This document shows, in pieces, positions 8,309 through 15,637 of a stretch of DNA of 64,000 nt (positions within the stretch are counted from its first letter, which is position 1; every line of letters starts with the position of its first letter). The notes under the pieces are model-generated. The model searched no databases, had not been told where the DNA came from, and saw only the letters and a list, made by a program, of their open reading frames with translations. The position numbers were made by a program, and so were the translations under genes. The stretch is from assembly GCA_937907025.1 (NCBI GenBank), contig CALESJ010000045.1:62001-126000 (forward strand), given 5' to 3'. This DNA comes from an uncultured Faecalibacterium sp. (GTDB lineage: Bacteria; Bacillota; Clostridia; Oscillospirales; Ruminococcaceae).

Positions 8309-8337
8309 TTGACAACCTATGGTTGTTGCTCTATACT
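8309..8337 (+). promoter_or_regulatory. Consensus promoter of the phage cassette with overlapping operator
   Basis: TTGACA (8309-8314), 17 nt, TATACT (8332-8337) is one of the best sigma-A promoters in the window. A perfect dyad ACAACC-TAT-GGTTGT (8312-8326) overlaps the -35 box and spacer, where a repressor would block polymerase. It drives the sigma-like regulator gene at 8390 and perhaps the whole cassette. No repressor is encoded in the cassette itself. Confidence 0.75.
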
Positions 8338-8341
8338 ACAT

Positions 8342-8358
8342 TTACAGAAAACAGTAAC
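8342..8358 (+). repeat. 17-bp site, copy 1 (start of cassette transcript)
   Basis: TTACAGAAAACAGTAAC lies a few bases after the -10 box. It matches the copy at 8871-8887 at 15 of 17 positions, and both keep a TTAC-N8-GTAA dyad. Confidence 0.6.
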
Positions 8359-8389
8359 ATGATAACAGGCAAACGCCGAAGGAGGAACT

Positions 8390-8842
8390 ATGAACAATCG
8401 GGAAAAGATCAAGTGGCTGGAACAATACCGGCACGAGCAGAGCCGTCTGCGGCTGCTGTGCAGCGAGCTGGATACGCTGCGTGCCCAGGGGCGGGAGCTG
8501 TGCCGGGCGCGGGACGGCAGCGAGGACGCCCCTCTGCCGGACTGGCTGGCCAAGGACCTGGCCCAGGCCCGGCAGGAGATGGAAAGCCAGGCGGCCCGGT
8601 GTGTGCTGCTGCGCCGCCGCATGGTGAAGGCCATTGCCCGGCTGGAGGATGAGCGGCAGCGGGAGGTGCTGTGCCGTCGATTCCTGCAGGGACAGACCAC
8701 CGCGGAAGCCGCTGACGAGATGGGCGTGGTGCCCCGGCGGGTAGAACAGCTGCAGAGCGAGGGAGTGCGGCTGCTTGCCGTAGAATTACAGGAAAACGGA
8801 ACGGAAATGGCACAGCATGGCCGCTTGCGGGGAGTAAAATGA
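8390..8842 (+). CDS. Phage sigma-factor-like transcriptional regulator (region 4 HTH)
   Basis: This 150-residue protein has a long charged helical N-terminal half with coiled-coil character and a C-terminal HTH like sigma region 4 (about residues 85-130, ERQREVLCRRFLQGQTTAEA followed by EMGVVPRRVEQL). It lacks region 2. Proteins of this size and fold (ArpU/DUF1492-like) sit ahead of the terminase genes in Firmicute prophages and switch on late genes. The ATG follows GAAGGAGG. A good candidate for its binding site is the 17-bp repeat found both ahead of this gene and ahead of the terminase genes. Confidence 0.75.
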   Translation: MNNREKIKWLEQYRHEQSRLRLLCSELDTLRAQGRELCRARDGSEDAPLPDWLAKDLAQARQEMESQAARCVLLRRRMVKAIARLEDERQREVLCRRFLQGQTTAEAADEMGVVPRRVEQLQSEGVRLLAVELQENGTEMAQHGRLRGVK

Positions 8843-8870
8843 GAGTTCGGCCCTGTTTCGGGTTTAATTC

Positions 8871-8887
8871 TTACAGAATACGGTAAC
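8871..8887 (+). repeat. 17-bp site, copy 2 (ahead of the terminase genes)
   Basis: TTACAGAATACGGTAAC differs from copy 1 (8342-8358) only at two positions, both inside the 8-nt centre of the TTAC-N8-GTAA dyad. It lies in the 106-nt gap between the regulator and the small terminase gene, where no TTGACA/TATAAT promoter is visible, so it may be part of an activator-dependent late promoter. Confidence 0.55.
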
Positions 8888-8948
8888 GTTTAGTTGAACT
8901 TTCGGGCTGCGGCGTGGTAGGCTAATGGTGCGGAAAGGGGGATGGACG

Positions 8949-9140
8949 ATGGAAGAAGCAATCACGCCCGACCGGGTGCTGGACGAGCTGGCGGACATCG
9001 CCTTTGCCGACCTGCGCGGCGGCGACCTGCCGGTGAAGGCGGCGGACAAGCTGCGGGCGCTGGAAATGATCTACCGCTACCTGGGCATGGGAGATGGCGC
9101 AGGCAGCGACGAGGGGGTGGTCATCGTGGATGGCGAATGA
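8949..9140 (+). CDS. Truncated small terminase subunit-like protein
   Basis: The 63-residue protein is acidic and contains VKAADKLRALEMIYRYLGM and ends in GVVIVDGE, which resembles the C-terminal portion of phage small terminase subunits. The usual N-terminal HTH is absent, so it is either a reduced subunit or an unrelated small protein in the same position. The ATG at 8949 follows GGAAAGGGGG at 7 nt and is preferred over an in-frame ATG at 8925. The gene overlaps the large terminase start. Confidence 0.6.
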   Translation: MEEAITPDRVLDELADIAFADLRGGDLPVKAADKLRALEMIYRYLGMGDGAGSDEGVVIVDGE

Positions 9141-10413
9141 CCCCTGCACAGGAAAGGAGGAACCGTACATCCGAGTACGACTGAAAGATGTGATCGCCCC
9201 GGTGTTCTGGGATGTCCACTGTGCGGTGCGCCGGGGCGAGGTGCAGGAGCTGCTGCTGAAAGGCGGACGCGGGTCGGGCAAGTCCAGCTATGCGTCCCTG
9301 GAACTGATTTTGCAGCTGCTGCGCCACCCGGACTGCCACGCTGTGGTGCTGCGCAAGGTGGGCGGCACCATGCGGGCCAGTGTGTATGCCCAGATCTGCT
9401 GGGCCATCGCCGCCCTGGGCCTGGGGCGGAAATTCCGGTGCACCGTCAGCCCTATGGAGTGCACCTACCTGCCCACCGGGCAGAAGATCCTCTTCTTCGG
9501 CCTGGACGACGCGGGCAAGCTCAAGAGCGTGCGGGCGCCTTTCGGGTATATCGGCCTGGCCTGGTTTGAGGAACTGGACCAGTTCGATGGCCCCGAGGAG
9601 GTGCGCAGCGTGGAGCAGAGTGTCTTCCGGGGCGGCGGGTTCAGCCTGGCCTTCAAGAGCTTCAACCCGCCCGCCATGGGCCGCAGCTGGGTCAACCGCT
9701 ACGCCCTGGAACCCAAACCGGGACGGCGGGTGCTGCACTCCACCTACAAGGACCTGCCGCCCCACTGGCTGGGACCTCGGTTCCTGGCCGATGCGGAGCA
9801 CCTGAAAGCGTCCAACCCCGTGGCCTACCGCCACGAGTATCTGGGCGAGGTGGTGGGCAGCGGCGCGGCGGTGTTCGACAACCTGCGGCTGGAATCCATC
9901 CCGGACGAAGCAGTCGCGGCCTTTGACCGGCTGTACCACGGGGTGGACTGGGGCTGGTACCCCGACCCCTGGGCCTACAACGCCGTGTCCTACGACCCGG
10001 CCCGGCGGACGCTGTACATTTTCGATGAGCTGACCCGCAACCGCACCCCCAACCGGGACACCGCCCAGCTGCTGCTGGACCGGGGCGTGGGCGGGGACGA
10101 GGGCGGCTGGCTGACCGCCGATTCCGCCGAACCCAAAAGCTGTGCCGACTACCGGGCGTTCGGTCTGCCCTGTCGTGCCGCCCGCAAAGGCCCCGGCAGT
10201 GTGGACCAGAGCATGAAATGGCTGCAAAGTCTGCAAGCCATCGTCATTGACCCCGCCCGCTGCCCCGATACTGCCGCCGAGTTTGCGGCCTATGAGTACG
10301 AGCGGGACCCCCGCACCGGGACGGTGCTGCCCGGCTACCCGGATGTGAACAACCACCACATCGACGCGGTGCGGTATGCGGTGGAAAGCATCTGGCGGCG
10401 CCGGGGCAGCTGA
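9130..10413 (+). CDS. terL: Phage terminase large subunit (PBSX/XtmB-type)
   Basis: This 427-residue packaging motor has Walker A GGRGSGKS at residues 45-52 and a Walker B-like IGLAWFEELDQF near residue 140. A nuclease half with acidic residues, including GVDWGWYPDPWAYN and the late NNHHIDAVRYAVE segment, follows. It cuts and pumps DNA into the procapsid. The start ATG at 9130 overlaps the end of the preceding gene; a strong AAAGGAGG at 9151-9158 lies inside this frame without a usual start codon 5-10 nt after it. All catalytic blocks appear intact. Confidence 0.9.
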   Translation: MANDPCTGKEEPYIRVRLKDVIAPVFWDVHCAVRRGEVQELLLKGGRGSGKSSYASLELILQLLRHPDCHAVVLRKVGGTMRASVYAQICWAIAALGLGRKFRCTVSPMECTYLPTGQKILFFGLDDAGKLKSVRAPFGYIGLAWFEELDQFDGPEEVRSVEQSVFRGGGFSLAFKSFNPPAMGRSWVNRYALEPKPGRRVLHSTYKDLPPHWLGPRFLADAEHLKASNPVAYRHEYLGEVVGSGAAVFDNLRLESIPDEAVAAFDRLYHGVDWGWYPDPWAYNAVSYDPARRTLYIFDELTRNRTPNRDTAQLLLDRGVGGDEGGWLTADSAEPKSCADYRAFGLPCRAARKGPGSVDQSMKWLQSLQAIVIDPARCPDTAAEFAAYEYERDPRTGTVLPGYPDVNNHHIDAVRYAVESIWRRRGS

Positions 10414-10430
10414 TACCAAAGGAGGAACGA

Positions 10431-11777
10431 TTGAAAACATTTCTGGAACAGGCGTTCGGCCGCTCCGACGTGACCGGCCCGGCCATGCACGCGGCCATCC
10501 GCGAATGGTTCGACCTGTATTTCGGCCGGGCTGCCCCGGGGGAGGACCCCTCCGGGCGGCTGCCGGTGCTTATTGTGGACAAACTCTGCCGGGCCGTCTT
10601 TGCAGAGTACGAAACCCGGCTTACCGGGGCGGACTGGATGCAGGGCAACCTGCGGGCGCTGAACGCCGTGCGCCGCCGTGCCCTGCAGGACGCCCTGGTG
10701 GGGGGCGAATGTCTGCTGAAACCGGTGCCCAAAGGGCAGCACTTTGATTTCGTGCCGGTGCGCCGGGATTGCTTTGCCCCCCTGGCCCGGGACGCCCACG
10801 GCCGCTTGCAGGTGGTGGGCACCATGGAACTGCTGGCCCGGGGCGCCCGCCGGTACGCTCTGCTGGAGCGCCGCAGCGCCGGGGCACAGGGGCTGTGTAT
10901 CGAAACCCGCCTCTTTGAGCTGGCGGGGGAAACCCTGGGCCGGGAAGCCCCGCTCTTCGCCTTGCCCGAAACCGAGGCCCTGCGCCCCACCCTGCTGCTG
11001 CCCGGCGTGCCCGGGGTGGGCCTGGCCACCCTGCGCACCCCGCTGCTCAACTGTGTGGACGGCGGCCCCGAGGCGGTGGCTGTCTTTGCCCCGGCGGTGG
11101 GGCTTATCCACAGCCTGGGGCGCACCGAACACCAGCTGAGCCGGGAATTCGAGAATGGTGCGGCCCGGGTGTTTGCCTCGGAGGATCTGCTGGAACAGGA
11201 TGCCTCCGGCCGGCGCGGCCTGCGGGACGACCTGTTCGTGGGCCTGCCCGACGACCCCGCCAACCTGGGGGTGACGGTGTACAGCCCTGCTTTGCGGGAA
11301 CAGAGCTATCTGGCCCGCAAACAGGACATCCTGCGGGGGTGCGAGAGCCTGATCGGGCTGAAACGTGGCCTGCTCAGTGAGGTGGAAGCCACCGAGCGCA
11401 CCGCTACCGAAGTGACCGCCTCCACCGGGGATTATGACCTGACCATCCGGGATTTTCAGGCCATGTGGGAGAACGCCCTGCGGGAAGCTTTGACCCTGTG
11501 CGATGCCCTGGGGCGCGCCTACGGCCTGTGCAGCGGGGCACCCTTTGACCCCGACGCCGCCCTGACCCTGGACTGGGGTGACGGGGTGCTGTACGACCGC
11601 ACCCGAACCTGGAACGAATACCTGGACATGGTGGACGCAGGACTTCTGCGCCCGGAACTGGCTCTGGCCTGGTATTTCGGACTGCCCCACGAAACCGAGG
11701 CCGACCTGGCCGCCATCCGTGGGCGGTATATGCCCGGCACAAAGGAGGTGAAACCGGATGGAACCCAAGCCCAATGA
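10431..11777 (+). CDS. Phage portal protein (SPP1 gp6-like)
   Basis: This 448-residue protein starts at TTG 10431 behind AAAGGAGG and directly follows the large terminase. Position, length and composition fit the dodecameric portal through which DNA enters the head. Recognisable stretches include an N-terminal helical wing, SLGRTEHQLSREFENGAARV in the middle and the late GLKRGLLSEVEATERTATEV segment typical of SPP1/A118-type portals. It overlaps the next small gene by 20 nt. Confidence 0.85.
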   Translation: MKTFLEQAFGRSDVTGPAMHAAIREWFDLYFGRAAPGEDPSGRLPVLIVDKLCRAVFAEYETRLTGADWMQGNLRALNAVRRRALQDALVGGECLLKPVPKGQHFDFVPVRRDCFAPLARDAHGRLQVVGTMELLARGARRYALLERRSAGAQGLCIETRLFELAGETLGREAPLFALPETEALRPTLLLPGVPGVGLATLRTPLLNCVDGGPEAVAVFAPAVGLIHSLGRTEHQLSREFENGAARVFASEDLLEQDASGRRGLRDDLFVGLPDDPANLGVTVYSPALREQSYLARKQDILRGCESLIGLKRGLLSEVEATERTATEVTASTGDYDLTIRDFQAMWENALREALTLCDALGRAYGLCSGAPFDPDAALTLDWGDGVLYDRTRTWNEYLDMVDAGLLRPELALAWYFGLPHETEADLAAIRGRYMPGTKEVKPDGTQAQ

Positions 11778-11928
11778 ACCCAGCACCACCCCCGCGCCCT
11801 ACGCGGCGGGTACCGGCACGGCGGCCATGCTGCCCGGCCGGGAAGCCCTGGACCGCATGAGCTACCGGGAGCGGCTGGCTCTCAAGCACAGCGACCCCGC
11901 CACCTACGAACAGCTGCGCCGCGGCTGA
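11758..11928 (+). CDS. Small phage protein between portal and capsid
   Basis: This 56-residue gene starts with ATG at 11758, placed 8 nt after AAAGGAGG, and overlaps the portal gene. The N-terminal half is Pro/Thr/Ala-rich and flexible. The C-terminal half, RMSYRERLALKHSDPATYEQ, is a short basic helical tail often seen in tiny proteins at this place in Firmicute prophages. A scaffold or capsid-assembly role is plausible from position alone. Confidence 0.75.
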   Translation: MEPKPNEPSTTPAPYAAGTGTAAMLPGREALDRMSYRERLALKHSDPATYEQLRRG

Positions 11929-11956
11929 ACCTGACACCTGAAAGGAGAACAAACAT

Positions 11957-12814
11957 ATGGCAGATATGACCACCAAACTGGCGGACCTCATCGACCCCGA
12001 AGTCATGGGCGACATGGTGAGCGCCCGCATCCCCAAGAAACTGCGCGTGGCACCCTTCGCCAAGGTGGACGACACCCTGGTGGGCGTGCCCGGCGATACC
12101 ATCACCGTGCCCGCCTACGGTTACATCGGCGACGCCGCCGACGTGGCCGAAGGCGCCGAGGTCGCCATCGAGAAGATGACTACCTCCACCCGCAAGGCCA
12201 CCGTCAAGAAGGCCATGAAGGGAATCAGCCTCACCGACGAGGCTGTCCTGTCCGGCTACGGCAACCCGGTGGGCGAAGCCAACACCCAGCTGGCTCTGTC
12301 CATCGCCGCCAAGATCGACAACGACTGCATGGACGCCCTGCAGGGCGCCAGCCTGACCTATGACGGCAGTGCCAAGAACATCAGCTATGCGGGCATCGTG
12401 GACGCCCTGGACCTGTTCGAGGAAGAACAGGGCAGCGACAAGGTCATCTTCGTCCACCCCAAGCAGGTCACCCAGCTGCGCAAGGACCCGGACTTCCTCT
12501 CCGCCGACAAGTACCAGGCCGGCGTGATGGTTTCCGGCGAGATCGGCATGGTGGCGGGCTGCCGGGTGGTGCCTTCCAAGAAGGTGCCCCTGGTGGATGA
12601 GGACATCAACTACTCCTGCCCCATCGTCCGCCTGGAAAGCGACCCCGAAACCGAGGACGAGATCCCGGCCCTGACCATCTACCGCAAGCGCGAAGTCAAC
12701 GTGGAGGCGGAGCGCAAACCCAAGATCCGTACCACCGAGATCACCGCCGATGAGTTCTATGTGGCGGTGCTGTCCAACGAAGCCAAGGTGGTGCTGGCCA
12801 AGTTCAAGGTCTGA
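11957..12814 (+). CDS. Major capsid protein (N4-gp56 family)
   Basis: This 285-residue protein begins MADMTTKLADLIDPEVMGDM and has VPGDTITVPAYGYIGDA and KATVKKAMKGISLTDEAVLS, characteristic of the N4-gp56-type HK97-fold capsid proteins. It would form the icosahedral shell. These capsids can assemble without a separate maturation protease, consistent with none being encoded here. The start follows GAAAGGAG. The gene lies in the expected position after the portal. Confidence 0.88.
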   Translation: MADMTTKLADLIDPEVMGDMVSARIPKKLRVAPFAKVDDTLVGVPGDTITVPAYGYIGDAADVAEGAEVAIEKMTTSTRKATVKKAMKGISLTDEAVLSGYGNPVGEANTQLALSIAAKIDNDCMDALQGASLTYDGSAKNISYAGIVDALDLFEEEQGSDKVIFVHPKQVTQLRKDPDFLSADKYQAGVMVSGEIGMVAGCRVVPSKKVPLVDEDINYSCPIVRLESDPETEDEIPALTIYRKREVNVEAERKPKIRTTEITADEFYVAVLSNEAKVVLAKFKV

Positions 12815-12828
12815 GAGGGGGCATCGCC

Positions 12829-13194
12829 TTGCCGGACTACGCTTTTTATATTGATGCCTATCTGGGTGAGGACATTCCCGAAGCCGACTTCCCCCGTTAC
12901 GCCAAACGGGCCGCCGCCAAGCTGGCCCACTACAACCAGGTGTTCCGGGTAACGCCCCGGGAGGGCATTCCCGATGCGGAGGACAACGCCCTGTGCGCCA
13001 TCGCCGACGCCATGTATGAGTTTGACGCCGAGGACAACCGCCGCGGGCTGGCCTCCGCCAGTGTGGGCTCGGTGAGCGAAACCTACACCGCCCCGGCGGA
13101 ACTGTCCGCCACCACCCTCTATCTGCGGGAAGCCTATTTCCGCCAGGTGGCGTCGGATTTTCTGCTCATGAAGCGGGGGGTGCGCCATGCGTAA
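12829..13194 (+). CDS. Head-tail connector protein (gp6-like)
   Basis: This 121-residue, largely helical protein starts with TTG after GAGAGGGGG and immediately follows the capsid gene. Size, position and helical pattern fit the adaptor that docks under the portal (gp6/gp15-type). No catalytic motif is visible. It overlaps the next gene by 8 nt. Confidence 0.7.
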   Translation: MPDYAFYIDAYLGEDIPEADFPRYAKRAAAKLAHYNQVFRVTPREGIPDAEDNALCAIADAMYEFDAEDNRRGLASASVGSVSETYTAPAELSATTLYLREAYFRQVASDFLLMKRGVRHA

Positions 13195-13603
13195 GGACTT
13201 TTCCTACCCGCTGTGCACCCAGACCGTGACCCTCTACCACCCGGACGAGGAAGCCGGAACGGTCACCCGCACCGTGGTGGAGGGGGCCTTTCTGGACCGG
13301 CGGGTGCGCATGACCCACACCGAAACCGGCCGCCAGCAGGCCCAGGCCTTTGTGCTGGTGATCCCCGCCGCGGCCGGGGTGCCCGGGCAGGACTACACCC
13401 TGGAACCCGGGGACCGGGTGCTGGAAGGGGAAGGCCCGGAAATTTCCCGGGAAAGCTGGCCGCAGTTCGTGCCCGCGCTGCACCCCGGCCTTTGCTGCGT
13501 GCAGTATGTGGACCCCAAGGCGGTGCGGGGACGGTTCTGCCATCTGGAAGCCGGCGGCTGGTGGACCCGGTCCGGCAGCGGCGCCCACAGCCTGACCAAC
13601 TAA
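13187..13603 (+). CDS. Probable head-closure or minor capsid protein
   Basis: This 138-residue, mostly beta-strand protein has TQTVTLYHPDEE near its start and a Gly/Trp-rich C-terminus. Its place between connector and tail-terminator genes and its length suggest a stopper (gp16-like) protein closing the head. I recognise the position better than the sequence. Confidence 0.6.
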   Translation: MRKDFSYPLCTQTVTLYHPDEEAGTVTRTVVEGAFLDRRVRMTHTETGRQQAQAFVLVIPAAAGVPGQDYTLEPGDRVLEGEGPEISRESWPQFVPALHPGLCCVQYVDPKAVRGRFCHLEAGGWWTRSGSGAHSLTN

Positions 13604-13617
13604 AGGAGGGACTGCCC

Positions 13618-14052
13618 ATGGAAGAAGAACAGCTGAAAACCCTCTGCGACTGGCTGCGCACCGCACCCGCCCTGGCCGGGGTGAAAAACCTGTGGGTGGA
13701 CGGCACCCCGGCGGTGCCGGGCACGGCGGGGCTGTTCCCGGCGGGGGTCCAGGTGACCGAACGCCGGGTGAACCTGCTGGGCGAGGTGCGGGAACGCTGC
13801 CGCGCCACCTTTACCCTGCGGGTGGTGCTGCCCTACGGGGCGGGCAGCACCGAAACCAACGCAGCCACACTGCTGAACCTGCAGACCTGGGTACTGCGCC
13901 AGAGCGCGGCGGGACAGGCACCGGTCTTCGGCAATGCGGACACCGACAGGGAACGGCTGACCGCCGCCGACGCCAGGCTGGAGCGGGCCACCGATGAGGG
14001 CACCGCCGTCTACGCCGTGCAGCTGAAAGCCGAATACACCATCCGGTACTGA
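13618..14052 (+). CDS. Probable minor capsid or tail-terminator protein
   Basis: This 144-residue protein starts with ATG at 13618 after AAAGGAGGG. It has an N-terminal helix (EEEQLKTLCDWLRTAP), a beta-rich core with GVQVTERRVNLLGEVRERCR and a C-terminal VQLKAEYTIRY strand. This matches the short tail-terminator/minor capsid proteins encoded just before the tail tube gene in siphophages. Confidence 0.65.
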   Translation: MEEEQLKTLCDWLRTAPALAGVKNLWVDGTPAVPGTAGLFPAGVQVTERRVNLLGEVRERCRATFTLRVVLPYGAGSTETNAATLLNLQTWVLRQSAAGQAPVFGNADTDRERLTAADARLERATDEGTAVYAVQLKAEYTIRY

Positions 14053-14066
14053 AAGGAGAGAACGGT

Positions 14067-14552
14067 TTGAAAATTGAACGCAAATACATGGCCCACTATC
14101 TGAACGCGGCCTTTTCCGATTCGGACAGCGAGTACTGCCGCCTGGGCGCCGACCTGGAGGAATATTCCCCGGAACTGAGCGCCAATGTGGAAAAAAAGAC
14201 CAACATCCTGGGCCAGACCTCGGTGGTCATTGACAGCTACCAGAAGCAGGGGGAAGTTTCGCCCTACTACGCCGAGAAGGACGACCCCCTGTTTGCCAAG
14301 CTGCAGGCCATCATCGATGGCGACCTGGTGCTGGACCAGCTCAAGACCGACATGGTGGAGGTCAAGCTGTGGGGCGATGAGGGCGATGGTGCCTATCCCG
14401 CCGTGAAGGAGGAAGTGTATGTGGAGATCGTCAGCTACGGCGGCGACACCACCGGTTACCAGATCCCCTTCAACGTCCATTACACCGGCGTCAAGACCGC
14501 CGGTATCTTCAACGTGAGCACCAAGACCTTTACCCCCACCCCGGCGGCGTAA
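14067..14552 (+). CDS. Major tail (tube) protein
   Basis: This 161-residue acidic beta-rich protein starts at TTG 14067 behind AAAGGAGAG. It contains GDLVLDQLKTDMVEVKLWG and a C-terminal GYQIPFNVHYTG..GIFNVSTKTF segment, typical of siphophage tail-tube subunits. It precedes two chaperone-type genes and the tape measure, as expected. Confidence 0.8.
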   Translation: MKIERKYMAHYLNAAFSDSDSEYCRLGADLEEYSPELSANVEKKTNILGQTSVVIDSYQKQGEVSPYYAEKDDPLFAKLQAIIDGDLVLDQLKTDMVEVKLWGDEGDGAYPAVKEEVYVEIVSYGGDTTGYQIPFNVHYTGVKTAGIFNVSTKTFTPTPAA

Positions 14553-14600
14553 AGACCCCAGGGCGGGCGGGTGGGAAACACAAAGGAGCGTGATTTTTCG

Positions 14601-15053
14601 ATGCACAAACTGCTGGTGGATACCGGTGTGGAGGAATTCGAGGTCAACGGGCGGGGCGTGCTGCGCTTCAATCCCGGGGACCCCAACCTCTACCACCGTT
14701 TTTTCGCGGCCCGGGACGAACTGGCCGCCATGGATGAGGAACTGACCCGTCAAAGTGCCGCTTTGCCCGCGGAGGAGGACGGCGGGGCGTCCCTGGAACT
14801 GCTGGCCGAGTACGACCGGCGCATCAAGGCTCTGCTGAACCGGGTGTTCGGCGCCCCCAACGACTTTGACGCCCTGCTGGACGGGGTGAACCTGGCCGGT
14901 GTGGGTACGAACGGCCGCCGTGTGGTGGAAAACCTGCTGGATGCCCTGACGCCGGTGCTGCAGGAGGGGGCGCAGCGCACGGTGCAGGCCACCGCCGCCG
15001 ATGCGGTGGCTGCGGCGGATGCTGCCCGGGCTGCCCGGGGCGACCGGGCATGA
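14601..15053 (+). CDS. Tail assembly chaperone-like protein (upstream member)
   Basis: The 150-residue protein starts at ATG 14601 (MHKLLVDTGVEEFEVNGRG), with AAAGGAG 12 nt upstream. A helical, Ala-rich C-terminus follows. Its position between tube and tape measure, and the 4-nt ATGA overlap with the next gene, fit the gpG-like member of the chaperone pair. The two frames meet by stop/start overlap, so a frameshifted fusion is not needed to express the second gene. Confidence 0.7.
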   Translation: MHKLLVDTGVEEFEVNGRGVLRFNPGDPNLYHRFFAARDELAAMDEELTRQSAALPAEEDGGASLELLAEYDRRIKALLNRVFGAPNDFDALLDGVNLAGVGTNGRRVVENLLDALTPVLQEGAQRTVQATAADAVAAADAARAARGDRA

Positions 15054-15622
15054 CCGGCTGGGAGCTGCCCACGGCCCTGACGGTGGGCGGACAGTCCTGG
15101 GCCATCCATGGGGATTTCCGGGACGTGCTGGATGTCATCGGCTGGTTGGACGGGGCGGAAGGGGAAAATCTGCTGCCCGAAGAGCGCTGGTATGTGGCTC
15201 TGGCCCTGTTTTACCGGGATTTCCCCCAAATGCCCGAAGCCTGCCGCCCCGAAGCCGCCCAAAAACTGGCGGAATTCCTTGCCGGGGGCCGGACCGACTC
15301 CGGCCCGGCGGGACCCCGGCTGCTGGACTGGCAGCAGGACGCTCCCATGATCGTGGCGGGGGTGAACCGGGCGGCCGGGTGCGAGGTGCGGGCCCTGCCT
15401 TTTCTGCACTGGTGGAGCTTTCTGGCCTGGTTTTCGGCCATCGGGGAAGGGCCGCTGGCCACGGTGGTGGCCATCCGGGACAAGCTGCGCCGGGGCAAAA
15501 AGCTGGAAGCCTGGGAGATGAGTTACTACCGTGCCCACCGGGCCGAGATCGACCTGCGCCCCGCCCGCAATGAGGCCGAACAGGCGGAACATGACCGGCT
15601 GCTGGCCCTGCTGGCAAAATGA
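15050..15622 (+). CDS. Gp15-family tail assembly protein
   Basis: This 190-residue protein contains VGGQSWAIHGDFRDVLDVIG, FYRDFP and the conserved LPFLHWWSFLAWFSAIGEGP segment seen in bacteriophage Gp15 family proteins, followed by RDKLRRGKKLEAWEMSYYRA. It starts within the stop of the preceding gene (ATGA). The family works as a chaperone for tape measure and tail tube assembly. Confidence 0.8.
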   Translation: MTGWELPTALTVGGQSWAIHGDFRDVLDVIGWLDGAEGENLLPEERWYVALALFYRDFPQMPEACRPEAAQKLAEFLAGGRTDSGPAGPRLLDWQQDAPMIVAGVNRAAGCEVRALPFLHWWSFLAWFSAIGEGPLATVVAIRDKLRRGKKLEAWEMSYYRAHRAEIDLRPARNEAEQAEHDRLLALLAK

Positions 15623-15637
15623 GAGAGGGGGAACGAT

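Noticed and set aside
9121..10440. 439-codon frame opposite the large terminase
   Set aside because: Antisense shadow of a GC-rich gene with no ribosome site and low-complexity composition.
15050..15053. Programmed frameshift between the two tail chaperone genes
   Set aside because: The ATGA overlap lets the second gene start on its own, and no slippery heptamer is obvious before the first stop.
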